A stretch of 36,784 bases of DNA. Source: Chrysomallon squamiferum (taxonomy: Eukaryota > Mollusca > Gastropoda > Neomphalida > Peltospiridae). The notes beneath the pieces were generated by a model that saw only the letters and a list, made by a program, of their open reading frames with translations, was not told the DNA's origin and searched no databases. The stretch covers positions 36,323,801 through 36,360,584 of the forward strand of contig CM022670.1 in NCBI GenBank assembly GCA_012295275.1, in the 5' to 3' direction. Shown here in pieces: positions 10,632 through 21,537 of this stretch. Within the stretch, counting starts at the first letter, position 1, and each line of letters starts with the position of its first letter. The position numbers and the translations under genes were made by a program.

Positions 10632-10856
10632 TTTATTGACTGTAAGGTCATTCTGGTTTTTCACCTTTTTGCTTTTTACTCAAGCATCCTGTATTTTTTC
10701 TCTCCTCCATTGCCATTTTCTGAAGCCCAGAGACTATTTCAGAAAACCATTTGATACTCTTTTCATAGAGTTTCCTGTCATTTGGTGGAGCAATGTGAAA
10801 AATCAACAGTGCATTTGTCAAATTAAGCTGCAACTTTCGGCTTGGTATTGAGTTTG
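10632..10856 (-). CDS. Candidate 3'-terminal exon, unknown protein
   Basis: On the minus strand an acceptor (GCTCATTCTTGGCAG) precedes an open frame from 10856 to a TGA at 10650-10648. An AATAAA (10637-10632) follows 10 nt after the stop. The frame reads as a soluble, partly helical sequence including LTNALLIFHIAPPNDRKLYE and a Lys/Glu-rich end (SKKQKGEKPE). Incoming phase is 1. The AATAAA so close to the stop suggests either a very short 3' UTR or a processed-copy end. The + strand is also open across most of it but there gives a Phe/Leu-rich translation. No family recognised. The preceding exon would lie at higher coordinates; none is certain. Confidence 0.4.
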
Positions 10857-11004
10857 CTGCCAAGAATGAGCTATCTTGAAGAATGTTCTAAGAAATCAGA
10901 AATTAAAATCCAAAATCAGAGGATTTATAAAAAAAACCATGTACATATGCTTGATGAAGTCCAGAATCAACAAAGAATAATAAAAGATGAGAAGGAAAGG
11001 AAAA

Positions 11005-11005
<1 letters not shown>

Positions 11006-11041
<36 letters not shown>

Positions 11042-11052
11042 TGTGTGTGTGC
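11006..11052. repeat. (GT)n microsatellite
   Basis: Near-perfect GT repeat with one TTT interruption. Open frames over it on both strands (VCVCV / HTHTH) are repeat translations. Confidence 0.95.
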
Positions 11053-11880
11053 AGATTTGTAGGCATGTATGTTTGTATTTAGAGGCTTTTTCAGAATGTG
11101 AAAAAAGCTACTAAACAAATAAAATTTTTACCAGAGTTTGAAATTAAGCAATGAACTGATGAACATTTATAATTCTAAGAAGAGTTTGAATGTAGAGAAA
11201 TACAGAGTAAAAACTAGATGTTTTTGATTAAGAACAGTTTTAATTTCTATTCGTAAACATAATTTATTAAAACTGTTAATAAATATTTTAATTACTTCTT
11301 ATTAAAAGCATTTTAATTTGCATTTTTATAAACATCATATGTTTGAGATCTTCCAAATAACAAGGGAACAATATCTAAAAAAAAAAAAAATAATAATAAT
11401 AATAAAAAAACCATTCTGATTATTAATTCTTTCTGTCAAAAACATTTACATCCATCTATGCATCTATTCAATCACCCATCCATCTATCCATCCATCCATC
11501 CATCCCTTCATCCAGCAATGAATTTCTTTCCCTCTCCCTTTCGTCTGTACATTAGCTTTTAAAAACATATTTGTCTAACAATTTACCAGGTTATTAACTC
11601 ATCCCTTCATTCACATGTCCACGCATCCCTTCAGCAGGGCACCACTGAACCAGTGATCTGTCTGCAGTTAATGACATCACACATGAGTCAATCCAGCTGT
11701 CCATACCGTTTGTACTACCATCTATCAGATTTATCTCACACCATCATGCTTTGTCGCAGGGGATAAATTGTTACTGTTCGTCAGATTTAAAACTCTGCAC
11801 TTGAGAATAATCATAAATGTCATGGTTGAGTGCACAGATTCAGACAAGTGGAACAGATACATTTGATTGATAAAAATATA
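11053..11880. other. Non-coding stretch with (ATCC)n
   Basis: Contains a CATC/ATCC microsatellite at about 11449-11513. The stretch 11640-11760 has balanced composition but no open frame with splice context. Nothing else supported. Confidence 0.55.
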
Positions 11881-12003
11881 TTAATCCAAGCTTTTCTGTG
11901 AGTGTCTGCTACGTAATCCTGGGTCCACGTGAAATACTGGCCATGGAGCCAAAGGATCAGAGCTGAGCTTTACCTCCCTCAGAGTTGGAAGGAAATGGAA
12001 ATA
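11881..12003 (-). CDS. Candidate coding relic beside repeat array
   Basis: A minus-strand frame of about 40 codons ends at a TAA at 11883-11881 and includes VKLSSDPLAPWPVFHVDPGL and RSRHSQKSLD. The composition is protein-like (Pro, Trp, His, Arg), unlike the A/T-rich surroundings. Upstream (higher coordinates) the frame runs into the 25 bp tandem array, where it translates the repeat (NNTGFTIL). There is a donor-like GAG|GTAAAG inside it. It may be an exon, or the remains of the mobile element that seeded the array. No family recognised. Confidence 0.28.
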   Translation of the reverse strand, partial: YFHFLPTLREVKLSSDPLAPWPVFHVDPGLRSRHSQKSLD

Positions 12004-12265
12004 CAGTGAAACCTGTATTATCCAGTGCATTTTAAAACCTGTATTATTTAGTATTGTGAAACCTGTATTATTTAGTATTGTGAACCCTGTATTATCCAAT
12101 GCATTTTAAAACCTGTATTATTTAGTAGTGTGAAACCTGTATTATTCAATGTATTTTAAAACCTGTATTATTTAGTAGTGTGAAACCTATCTTAATCATT
12201 ACAATGAAAAGAGTATTATTAAATACAGTAAAACATCTATTAACTAGCACAGTGAAACTTGCATT
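12003..12265. repeat. About 25 bp tandem array, TIR-like unit
   Basis: Copies of (G)AAACCTGTATTAT(C/T)(C/T)A recur at 12011, 12038, 12061, 12085, 12111, 12136, 12161 and 12186, a 23-27 bp period, with a further relative near 12256. Two alternating spacer types are seen, CAGTGCATTTTAA and TTAGTATTGTG. The first unit, TA|CAGTGAAACCTGTATTAT, resembles the ends of pogo/Tigger-type elements (TA target, CAGT start), from memory. No transposase gene is present. Confidence 0.75.
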
Positions 12266-13039
12266 ATCCAGGACATTAAAGTGAATGGAGCCTCACTGAC
12301 AATTAAACAGTCAAAAGCAGGTTTTATTATTTACTTGTTTCATTGTTTCATTTAGCTGTCAATCACTAGGTCTTCATATCTGTTAAAATATGGTATAATC
12401 ACTATGTTAGTCAGTATGTAAAATGATTTTGTTGCATGAGTTAGAAGATAGCCTGTGATAGAGTACTGGTAATCATTAAATAGTACAGTGTCAGTGTTAT
12501 TCTGTTTTGTTCTTTGATTTAAAACAATGGGACTCTAAGCATCCAGTGTACTGTGTAATGCTACACAAAGCAGTAGGATGGGTTAATTCATGTGAAAATA
12601 AATAAAACAAACTGGAGGAAAACAATTACGTTGACTTCGTGTAATGGAGTTTGCTTCTTAATGAAAGTAAACAACACTTCTTGTTGACACAACTAGAAAG
12701 TGTGGAACAGATTATTGTGTAACAAGTCAAGCTTAACTCCTTAGCACTTTGAACTTATTAAAATAATTAATTGTAAAGTATGTGTGTAGGCGTTTTAAAA
12801 CTCCAAATGTCAAGCATGGAATTTGACTTGTATCTTAACCCACTGCACTGATCCTGCAATAAGCTTTATGTACATGTTTAACAGGAGTAAATAAAAATCT
12901 GATGGTAATTCTCTCTGAATTAAATGCTTCTGTCAAAGCCTTCATGTTTTTTAATCACTTGTTAAATGACTGCTTCTGACTGCTTATTAAAATAAACAGG
13001 ATTGTAACCATGGCTTTCAGATAACTATTTCTAATCCCT
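12266..13039. other. No gene seen
   Basis: AT-rich unique-looking sequence without supported open frames. Confidence 0.55.
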
Positions 13040-15130
13040 TTTCTTAACAGAACAGAAAGTCTTCACGTTTAATGTTCAATGTTATGTTGGTCACCACATG
13101 TTAAGAACGTATTTTAAAAGTCAATACAGAGCTTTATAATATATTTTAATGTTACTTTTTTTCTGTATGCACTTTATCCTCTTATTGGGAAATGGAAGTC
13201 ATGTTGTTTTGTCACCAGATGTTAAGAACAGATTTTAAAAGTCAGCACAGTGCTTTTTAACAGACATTAATCTCACTTTCTCTGCGTATTAGGCTATATA
13301 TAATTATTATTTTGTTTAGAAAATGTTAAGAATTGATTTTAAATGTCTGTGTAGTTCTTTGTTTTATACAATATCTTCTTCTGTATGTAGTTCTTTCTCT
13401 TGTTAGAAAACAGAAGTCTCCATGTTTGTCAGTGTAAAGTATAATTATTATGTTGGTCACCAAATGTTAAGATTTGATTTTAAAAGTCAGTAAAGTGCTT
13501 TGTAATAAATTTTAATTTTTTTTTCTCTCTGTTTGTAGTTATTCCTCTACAAGAAAATGGAAGTCTCCATGTTTGTCAGTGTACAGTATAATTATTATGT
13601 TAAGAATTGATATTGGTGTAAAAGACAATTAAGTGTCTTATGATAATGATTATTAAAAAATACACTCCAATATGGTTGTCTTGTGTACTCTTCAGGCTTT
13701 ATTTTGACACAAGGTGTCCTATAGGATGTGCATGGAAGTGTGTAATTGTTATGCTGGTTGTTACAAGTTAACAGCTGATTGTAACAGAAAACTGAGTGCT
13801 GTGATAGACATCACAATGATTATTAAACAATCTTAGACAATTGTCACTTTTTCTTTCTTTTCTCTGTCACGATGAAGTGCTAACTACAAACTGTATTATT
13901 ACAGGTTAAGAACTGAAATTACAAGCTGGTGACAGATATCACATTAATATTGAACCCTAGCAGCATCAGTTCAGGAACTGTGTGTTGATCATTTATAAAA
14001 ATCTATATTTCACTGACATTCTTCACTGAACTAATTAGTGAAATCACAAGTTCAAATTTGGCAGAATTTTATGTCTAACACAATCATTTAGTGACAGGCA
14101 TCTTTGTAGGACCAAAAATTGGCCCCTGATGTTTGCAGGGTTAAAAGATATGTTTTTATACAGTTACCACTGTAAAGATTAATGACATTCTCTTCACTAA
14201 TGGGAAGCAGAGCAAACTTCAGAACCCAAACTTTGTTATATACTGTATAATTATAGTGTTAAGAACTGATTTTAAAAGTCGAGTTTTTGATAAATACTAA
14301 AAAAAAAACCCAACCTGTCAGTGTGTGAAATTCTGACTTTATTCTAACCATCTGATGCAGAGAGCAAACTACATATGTTATATACTAGTATAATTAGTAT
14401 GTCAGTTATTACAAGTTAATAAACCCTGACAAATATAATGACCAAACAGCTCAATCCTGGCTCCTGAGTGGCTGAATATATGAATTTACACATAGCTTAT
14501 TCAATTTACTAAACTGTAATTGGTTAGAGTAAATGAAAGGAATTCCCTTAGACACTCTTCGTCCTTTTTCGTGGTCAGTTGGGATATTGCTACATTATAT
14601 TTGGCGCTATGGAGGCCAGTCCAGTTCTAAGATTTAAGAGGGATTTGGAGCATTTGTCAGTAGAATGTTGTAGTGGTCATTAAATGGTCTAATGCTGGTT
14701 TTATTGTTCATTTTCTTTCTTTGTTTTATCAGAAAGTGGATAAATCTCTATATTTGTTAAAAATTGATAACTATTATGTTGCTCATTATAAGTTTGGAGC
14801 AGTACCAGTAGAGAGATCTGTGTTACTTCAGTCATCATTAAATAATCCAAAGGGTTTCATTGAGTATTGTTCTTTCTTTCAACACTAAGTGGCTCAGCCT
14901 CCATATTTGTCAAACACAGCATCATTATTATGGTGGTCATTGCATGAAATGATTCTATAGCTTAAGTCTTTGGAATGCTCTGTTATACCATATGGTTATT
15001 AAGTGGTCAATACAAAATATTTTTCATGTGGTCTTGTTCTTTGACTTGACACAAAGTAGCCATGTTTCCATGTTTGTTTTATTCTGTATTATTACTGAAG
15101 TGGTCACTGCAGGTTAAGCTATGTTGGAAG
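13040..15130. repeat. Long degenerate satellite array, about 105-175 bp units
   Basis: Twelve or more diverged units share an order: GAAGTCTCCATGTTTGTCAG, then GTATAATTATTATGTTGGTC, then ATGTTAAGAATTGATTTTAA, then AAGTCAGTACAGTGCTTTGT, then a pyrimidine tract. The GTTAAG landmark falls at 13100, 13221, 13325, 13465, 13599, 13767, 13905, 14258, 14416 and 15113, among other less clear copies. Units near 13440-13600 are most alike. Within it a 24-codon + frame begins at 14609 (ATGGAGGCCAGTCC), probably chance. Confidence 0.75.
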
Positions 15131-15660
15131 TAAAAATAGAGTGCCCTGATTTAGACATAACAGTTAGCTTTAATAAATACAGTTTTAAATTGGGTTTCAA
15201 AGATGGACCCAGGATTTCAGAAAAAAAGGTACACCATTACTGTGATTGATATAACGTTCAAGATGAAATGGGTTTTGTTACAAAGGAAAACTAAATCACT
15301 GAACAGAAAAAAAAAAAAACAGAATCTGGAATTGTATCAAACAGAATCTGCATGTCCTTTACAATGTGTTTAATTCTGAATTAGTCGAAAGACTGTAAAA
15401 AAAAAAAAATCTCAGTATTTCTCTCTCTCTTTCTCTCTCTCTTATTTTTTTTTAAAATCTTTGTGAAAAAACCCAAACACAACATAGGCAGAAGTAAAAA
15501 AAAAAACATTAAAAAAAAGAAGAGTTAACTCGGATGAGTGACAGTTGGGGAGAGATAACAAGATAAGTGAATAAAGCTCTTATCGTGTTAATGCTCAAAA
15601 ATTGTACGTGTGTGCAGTGAAGACCTGCAAAGTAAGACAAATTGTAAATTATTAGTTATT
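15131..15660. other. Low-complexity stretch, no gene
   Basis: Contains A13-type runs near 15308 and 15398, a (CT)n tract at 15420-15442 and mixed A-rich sequence. From about 15530 base composition becomes more balanced with several CpGs, leading into the next island. Confidence 0.55.
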
Positions 15661-15773
15661 CATGCGAGCTAACAGAGCTCACTTTTTGACGTTTCCATCA
15701 AGTGGCTCCTGTCCAAGAGACCATCTATCACCTTGACGCTGAGTGCCACTTCGTACTGGCGCTTTTTTTTCCT
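15661..15773. other. Balanced-composition island, coding strand unresolved
   Basis: A CpG-containing stretch open on both strands. The minus frame (15773 to TAG at 15671-15669) reads KRQYEVALSVKVIDGLLDRS and ends HLMETSKSELC, with a donor-like AAAAA|GTGAGC inside its last codons. That donor would leave phase 1, which happens to match the acceptor of the minus exon at 10856. The minus-strand upstream flank is a poly-A rich stretch, a poor acceptor, so an exon starts are not defined. The + frame reads Ser/Leu/Thr-rich. Could be an exon or a relic of a mobile element. Confidence 0.3.
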
Positions 15774-15799
15774 TTACACTAATTTTATTGAACTATCAT

Positions 15800-15802
<3 letters not shown>

Positions 15803-15833
<31 letters not shown>

Positions 15834-15860
15834 GAAAACCCTTTTTTTTTTCTTTCTTTT
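15803..15860. repeat. Poly-T tracts
   Basis: T30 run at 15803-15832 and a second T-rich tract at 15841-15860. Phe-rich frames over this region are translations of the tract. Confidence 0.95.
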
Positions 15861-16619
15861 CTTATTTAATTATTTTGGCTTGCTATGTTTCATTGCGGTT
15901 GTTTACAGAAGTCAGGTGTAGTACGTAGTTATAGGTGAATCACATTTTTTTGTTAATTAGAGTGGTTAATTGAAAAGTTATTGCGTTTAGTGAGAAAAAT
16001 AATTAAACTATTTATATTCTGTGTAGATGTTTATTGATAATGTATAATTTTATTCATTATACGATAAAAGAATTAATAAAATAAAGAAAACAGTAATAAT
16101 AATAATAATAACAACAATAACATCAACATTAAGTTAATAAATAAACACAAACCTAAAACCAAATATAATTTTTTTAAAGTCACTGAAGTAAAATGAAATT
16201 AAAAATGTAAATATAATATCGTCTCTGTTAATTTAATTTTAAAACTATATTACGTATAAAAATAAATATTTTTAAAGAATAATTATTAGTCTTCTTATAT
16301 AAAAAAAAGAAGTAATCAAATGAAGAAACATAAATTACAACACAACTAATGTATTTAATAAAATTATTATTATTACACAATACACATCTTAAAGATTTAT
16401 CAACGAACCAGCCAATCAAAAAATTACATCCCAAACTTAAAATGGAATTATTTTCCTTAACTCTTTGCACACTCTCTATTTTTACATAATACTCTTATCA
16501 TTAGATCTATTCAACATCAAATAGTTTATAAACTTTCCAATGATCTTAAAAGTGGGCTACAAATGTGTTATGTGTTTTTTTTCTCTAAGTGTTGGCTGTA
16601 ACACTATACACTTGTTATT
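15861..16619. other. Non-coding AT-rich stretch
   Basis: AAT repeats at about 16093-16115 and no supported gene. The minus-strand 80-codon frame at 16228-16470 is Asn/Ile/Phe-rich, typical of AT-rich noise. Confidence 0.6.
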
Positions 16620-16760
16620 AGTGTGACCTGGTTTCTCTCACTGTCCACACATATACATGTCTCCTGCCTTATCACCAATGGGTGGGACATCTCCAGCAAG
16701 CACTAATGAACTCTCAGTTTACACATCTGGAAAAATTACCATTATAATTACAGCGCAGTC
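16620..16760. other. Balanced-composition island
   Basis: GC-richer than its flanks and open on both strands. The minus frame reads SSLVLAGDVPPIGDKAGDMY followed by MCGQ and a donor-like GGACA|GTGAGA. The + frame reads SPMGGTSPASTNELSVYTSG. Neither has a convincing acceptor. A mobile-element fragment or lone exon is possible. Confidence 0.3.
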
Positions 16761-16789
16761 GAATGATAATATAGGATGATAGCAGTGTT

Positions 16790-17100
16790 ATTGAATTCAT
16801 TGGTGAGTAGTAGCCCTAAATAATTAATATTTATTAATTCCACTTTTTGATTCATAAGTAATTATTATTAATTAAATCAACTTTTAGTATCATAAATAAT
16901 TAATATTTATTAAGTCCACTTAATAATATTTATCAGATTCATTGGTGAGCAGTGTTGAATAATTAATATTTGCTGAATTCACTGGTGAGTAAAGTAATTA
17001 ATATTTATTAAAAACTTTGAAGAACAATGTTAAATTATTAATATTCGCTGAATTCATTGGTGGGCAGTGTTCAATATTAATATTAAGTTCATTGATTAAT
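16790..17100. repeat. Degenerate tandem repeat, AATTCATTGGTGAG unit
   Basis: Copies of AATTCATTGGTGAGCAGTGT followed by AATTAATATTTATTAA lie near 16794, 16936, 16975 and 17051, with partial copies between them. Irregular spacing (about 40-140 bp) suggests repeated internal deletion or duplication. Confidence 0.65.
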
Positions 17101-17280
17101 TGTCAATTTTTTGTGTTTTTTTTTTTTTTAAGAGTTTATTTTATATTTTCATTTCTGATTAGCAAAAATGTGTTTTGTATTTTGGATGAAACAAGAAAGT
17201 AATTTCAATAATAAAGTAAGACACAACAAATAATATTATCAATACATGTTTTGTATATTATAATTTTTATAAACAAGTAA

Positions 17281-17982
17281 CCATATTGTTTGTATCAATA
17301 TATACAATTTATTATTATAATTATTATAATTTTGTTTTAATAAATGTTGTAACTAAGTAGCCATATTGTTTGTATCAACACATAAGTTATTATTATAATT
17401 TTGTTATTGCTATATATTTAATAATGATTGTTATAAGTCACCATATTGTTTGAATCAGTACATACAAGTTATCATTATTATTATATTTATTATACATTTA
17501 ATAATAGCTGTTATGACTAAGTAGCCATACTGTTTGAATCAGTACATACATGCTATCATTATTATTATATTTATTATATACTTAATAATAGCTGTTACGA
17601 GTAAGTCACCTCATTTAATAATAGCTGTTATGACTAAATAGCCATATTGTTTGTATCAGTACATACAAGTTATCATTATTATTATATTTATTATATACTT
17701 AATAATAGCTGTTACGAGTAAGTAGCCATACTGTTTGAATCAGTACATACAAGTTATCATTATTATTATATTTATTATATACTTAATAATAGCTGTTATG
17801 AGTAAGTAGCCATACTGTTTGAATCAGTACATACAAGTTATCATTATTATTATATTTATTATATATTTAATAATAGCTGTTATGAGTAAGTAGCCATACT
17901 GTTTGAATCAGAACGTACAAGTTATCATTATTATTATATTTATTATATACTTAATAATAGCTGTTACGAGTAAGTCACCTCA
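17281..17982. repeat. 84 bp tandem array with 33 bp internal insertion
   Basis: Units begin CCATA(T/C)TGTTTGAATCAG at 17281, 17361, 17441, 17525, 17642, 17726, 17810 and 17894. Spacing is 80, 80, 84, 117, 84, 84 and 84 bp. The last four are nearly identical while the first two are diverged, so the homogeneous part lies on the right. The 117 bp interval carries an extra piece starting GTTACGAGTAAGTCACCTCA (17594-17613); exactly the same 20-mer closes the array at 17963-17982. Confidence 0.9.
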
Positions 17983-18110
17983 GACTGCTGCCAGACATTC
18001 ACACAGCAAATCTGAGTGCTCTCAAAATGCAGACACACCAGTATTTTAAACTCTTTGCTCTTTATGCAATAAAGGAAATATTTTCTCACTAATGCTTCCT
18101 GCTACACTCC
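17983..18110 (-). other. Balanced-composition island flanking the 84 bp array
   Basis: On the minus strand a frame of over 25 codons reads KILVCLHFESTQICCVNVWQ and then QSEVTYS before TAA. The TAA and last codons lie in the GTTACGAGTAAGTCACCTCA junction shared with the array. Possibly the remnant of a mobile element whose edge was captured into the satellite. No family recognised. Confidence 0.3.
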
Positions 18111-19429
18111 AAGTGAAAGGAAATTAAGAGTGGTTGTGTAATACTTCTGTAATTGAGTTCTGCCCTCCACGTTAAAACAGAAATAGAAAAGGTTTTTGTT
18201 CTCGTAGCATCGTTATTATTATGGTCATAGGTGAAAATATTACCATTATCATTTCATCGTCGTTATTGTTATTGTAATGTTTTAAACCAAATCTATAATC
18301 ATCATCTGAGCCATCATTTTTATTATCATCCTGACAGTTGGTGTTATTGTTATCATTAAAATAATCATTACCAACCTTAATCAGTGTTATCATTGAATCT
18401 ATAAAACATATTTTTTTTTTTTTTTTTTTTTTTACTGCTATCATCAACCTTTTTCTTAACACCATTAAACCATCAATATGGTTGAGGCAGTTATTAACAA
18501 TACATTAACTTCATTTCAAATTGTGAAGATTTTTCAAAACTGATATTGTTTTCTTAATTTGGAAAACTGATAAAAAAACCCATTTATGCTTCTTGCATTA
18601 ATAATTTCAAAATGTTTATAATAATGATGAAAAATAAACTTTGTCTTCTAATTCAAACCTGGTTTTATCAAGCTGACACACTGTACACAGATATTCACTC
18701 AGAAAAGTATTCCTTTTTCTTTTTTTTTGATTCAAAATATTTAATTTACCATTTGTATTTTCCTTTGAAAATGTTTTCTATTAATGTGAAATCTGGGTAT
18801 CTGTTTTAACTGTATCCTGGGTAAAAAATATTTTATTTAATGCTATGGCTGTTTTGTTATATTGGTTTAGTTGTTCAGTTTCTTGATTGCTAACCTAGTT
18901 TCCTTCAAGAATAATATATGTCAAACTAAATGAAATATATTTGTATGCTCCATCACTTTTTTCCTTTTGTCTTTCTATCTGTTTTCCTCTCTCTTTCTAA
19001 CTGCCAATATCTCTCTCTCTACATCATGAAATTCATTTTCATAATTCATGATTAAAATATTCAATCAGTACAACATAATGACAATAATGTTAACAACAAT
19101 ACAACAACAATAACAGTTACAACAAGACTAATAACAGCAACATCATCAACAACAACAACAACATAACAATCATGATAATAATAATAATCAGCAATTCATC
19201 ATAATGACTATAAAGAAATCAATAGATTACTTAATTGTTAATTAAGTCAGTAATAAAACTAATAATAATTCTCTGCTTGACAGTAAACTAACTGTAGTTT
19301 TTTTTTTTTTTTTTTTAAACAATTTTATTTGTCAAGCAATCAGTACATGTTGTTTCTAGATGCTCATATTTATAGCACAATAGGCTCACATTTGGCTTCA
19401 CTGTTGCTTTAGAGATTTCTTACATGGCA

Positions 19430-19431
<2 letters not shown>
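18111..19431. other. Non-coding AT-rich stretch
   Basis: T23 run at 18411-18433, T16 run near 19300 and AAC/ATA trinucleotide repeats at about 19080-19185. The minus-strand 97-codon frame at 18172-18465 is Asn/Asp/Lys-rich repeat translation. No gene supported. Confidence 0.6.

Positions 19432-19494
<63 letters not shown>
19432..19494. repeat. (GT)31 microsatellite
   Basis: Uninterrupted GT repeat of 63 bp, the longest perfect dinucleotide run in the window. Confidence 0.97.
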
Positions 19495-19496
<2 letters not shown>

Positions 19497-19699
19497 TATT
19501 GCCAGACTGGGTCTTGGAGGCACTAACATCCATTGGGTAAGGTCTGAGTAAATGAGATTGAGTCTTTGATTAATTTAAACATCAGGAAATCACAGACGGC
19601 CATGTCTTATCTGATAAAGTGAATGTAACTCTCCGTACTCTGGGCTAATGATGTATTCAAGGTGTGATGTATCTTTCAGTGAGTACACTTACATTTATA

Positions 19700-19866
19700 T
19701 ATGTGCCTCTGTGTGTGTGTCTCTGTGTGTGTGTTTTGTCTGTGTCGTGTGTGTGTGTGTGTATATAGGTATGTATGTGTGCATGTGTGTTTATTATTTA
19801 TATATGTATGTATATAAGTATGTATGTACATATGTATGTATGTTTGTGTTTATATATATATGTTTT

Positions 19867-19899
<33 letters not shown>

Positions 19900-20075
19900 G
19901 TGTGTGTGTATATGTATGTATGTATGTATGTATGTGTGTATGTATATGTATATGTATATATTCAAACATATAGGCCTATATATGTGAATACATTATCTAT
20001 ATATGTTCATATATGTATGTATGTATGTGTGTATGTATATGTATGTATGTTTTTATTTGTGTCTATTTCTTCATT
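19700..20075. repeat. GT / ATGT / TATA compound microsatellite
   Basis: Long mixture of GTGT, GTATGTAT and TATATA blocks. The 192-codon + frame at 19648-20226 is Val/Cys/Tyr/Met repeat translation, not a gene. Confidence 0.92.
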
Positions 20076-20457
20076 TGTTTATATGTGTCAAACATTTTTG
20101 TGGGGGTATGCATTATTTTCCACTGATTTATACACAATCACACACATATTAATATACAGCTATTCTTTAAATAGCAACAGAATTTTTTTCTCTTATTTAG
20201 TCCATGCTCATCTGAATGCCTTATAAGCTGCTTCTATAGTTAATTCCATTTATTAAGTAGAACCATCTTACAGGAATAGTACCACAATAATACTGTCAGC
20301 TTGTCAGCAGGTAATATTAGTAATTAGTGCTGTAGCAAAAGCAGGAAAGGAAAGGAAGCCATTGTTTTATTTTACATATATACAGATCATAGCATACCAT
20401 ACAGTGTAAGATATAGCACAATACAATAGAGTATGTACCAACATCTTTGTTCTCTCT

Positions 20458-20458
<1 letters not shown>

Positions 20459-20493
<35 letters not shown>

Positions 20494-20498
20494 TACAT
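20459..20498. repeat. (CA)n(CATA)n microsatellite
   Basis: (AC)14 followed by CATACATACATC. Confidence 0.95.
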
Positions 20499-20944
20499 CG
20501 ATATAATAAATAAAAAATACAATGCATTCACAAATGTACACATATGCATGATTTTGTAAGATATTCTGGAACTGGTCATCTAATGAATATATTTAAACTT
20601 CCCATCCAGCCACCAGTCCAAAACAATAAAATAAATAAATGTAGTTTTTTTTTTTTTTAATTATAATTTCAAAACAGTTCTTTAAAGTCAATGATAAATT
20701 TTTCTTTTTTTGTAATATTTAACCTGCAATTTCTTAAAATCTGAAAACTGTTGATTTGTTTTTATTTTTATTTTATTTTATTTTGGCCCTTATCAAAAAC
20801 TGTATGTTACCCATCTATTGAATCTTTTTGGGGACTTTTATCAACATTTTAAAGAAATTTAATATAAGCCAAATGACTCAAAATAACTGAATAAACAATA
20901 CTGTAAGAGGATATTATTTTTGTAACTTTTTTTCCAGAAGATTC
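20499..20944. other. No gene seen
   Basis: AT-rich, T- and A-tract sequence, including TTTTA repeats near 20760-20785. Confidence 0.6.
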
Positions 20945-21320
20945 TTTTTTGAAAAATGATTTCAGATGACAATTACAAAATCATTTTCTGTTAAAAGACA
21001 AAAAAAAAAAAAAAAACTCTTCATATTTTTCTTTTTTGAAAATCTTTTGTTTGAGAATAATTATGGCTGATATTTAATTTTTTGGTTAAAAGATGTAGAC
21101 AAAATAAATAAATAAATAAAATTAAAAATTTATTTTAATTTTTTTTTTTCTGAATTTCTTTGTTTGAGAATAATTATGGCCACTAGTTAAAATATTCATA
21201 CCTCTCAAAGACATACAAAAAAAAACTGCATTAAAAATAAAATTTATTATTAAATTTTTCAAAAATCTTTTCAAAATAATTATGGTTGACAAATTGCTGT
21301 GTTCAAAAAGGTGAAGAAAA
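20945..21320. repeat. Degenerate tandem array, about 110 bp unit
   Basis: Three to four units. Landmark TTTGAGAATAATTATGGC or its variant occurs at 21050, 21163 and about 21271, each preceded by TTTTGAAAATC-like sequence and an A-tract with TTAAAAGA... before it. Units are strongly diverged. Confidence 0.6.
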
Positions 21321-21506
21321 AATCCATCATTATTTTCTTATAATTTTAACTTTTAAGTAAAGAATTAGAGTAAGATAACCTATGGATATTATTAGTTCAT
21401 ATTTTCCCTTCCAAAAATTAGTAATAATAGCATTCATTTGTCAATATTTTTTATGTATGTTCTGGCTTTTTATAATTTTATTTAATATAAAAACAACAAC
21501 AGCTAG

Positions 21507-21537
<31 letters not shown>

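Noticed and set aside
15733-15928. Phe-rich frames in two registers
   Set aside because: Translation of the T30 tract.
17281-17982. CRISPR-like direct repeats
   Set aside because: Repeats are head-to-tail with no unique spacers and lie in a eukaryotic genome; an ordinary satellite.
19648-20226. 192-codon frame rich in Val, Cys, Tyr and Met
   Set aside because: Pure translation of GT/ATGT microsatellite; equally long frames exist in neighbouring registers.
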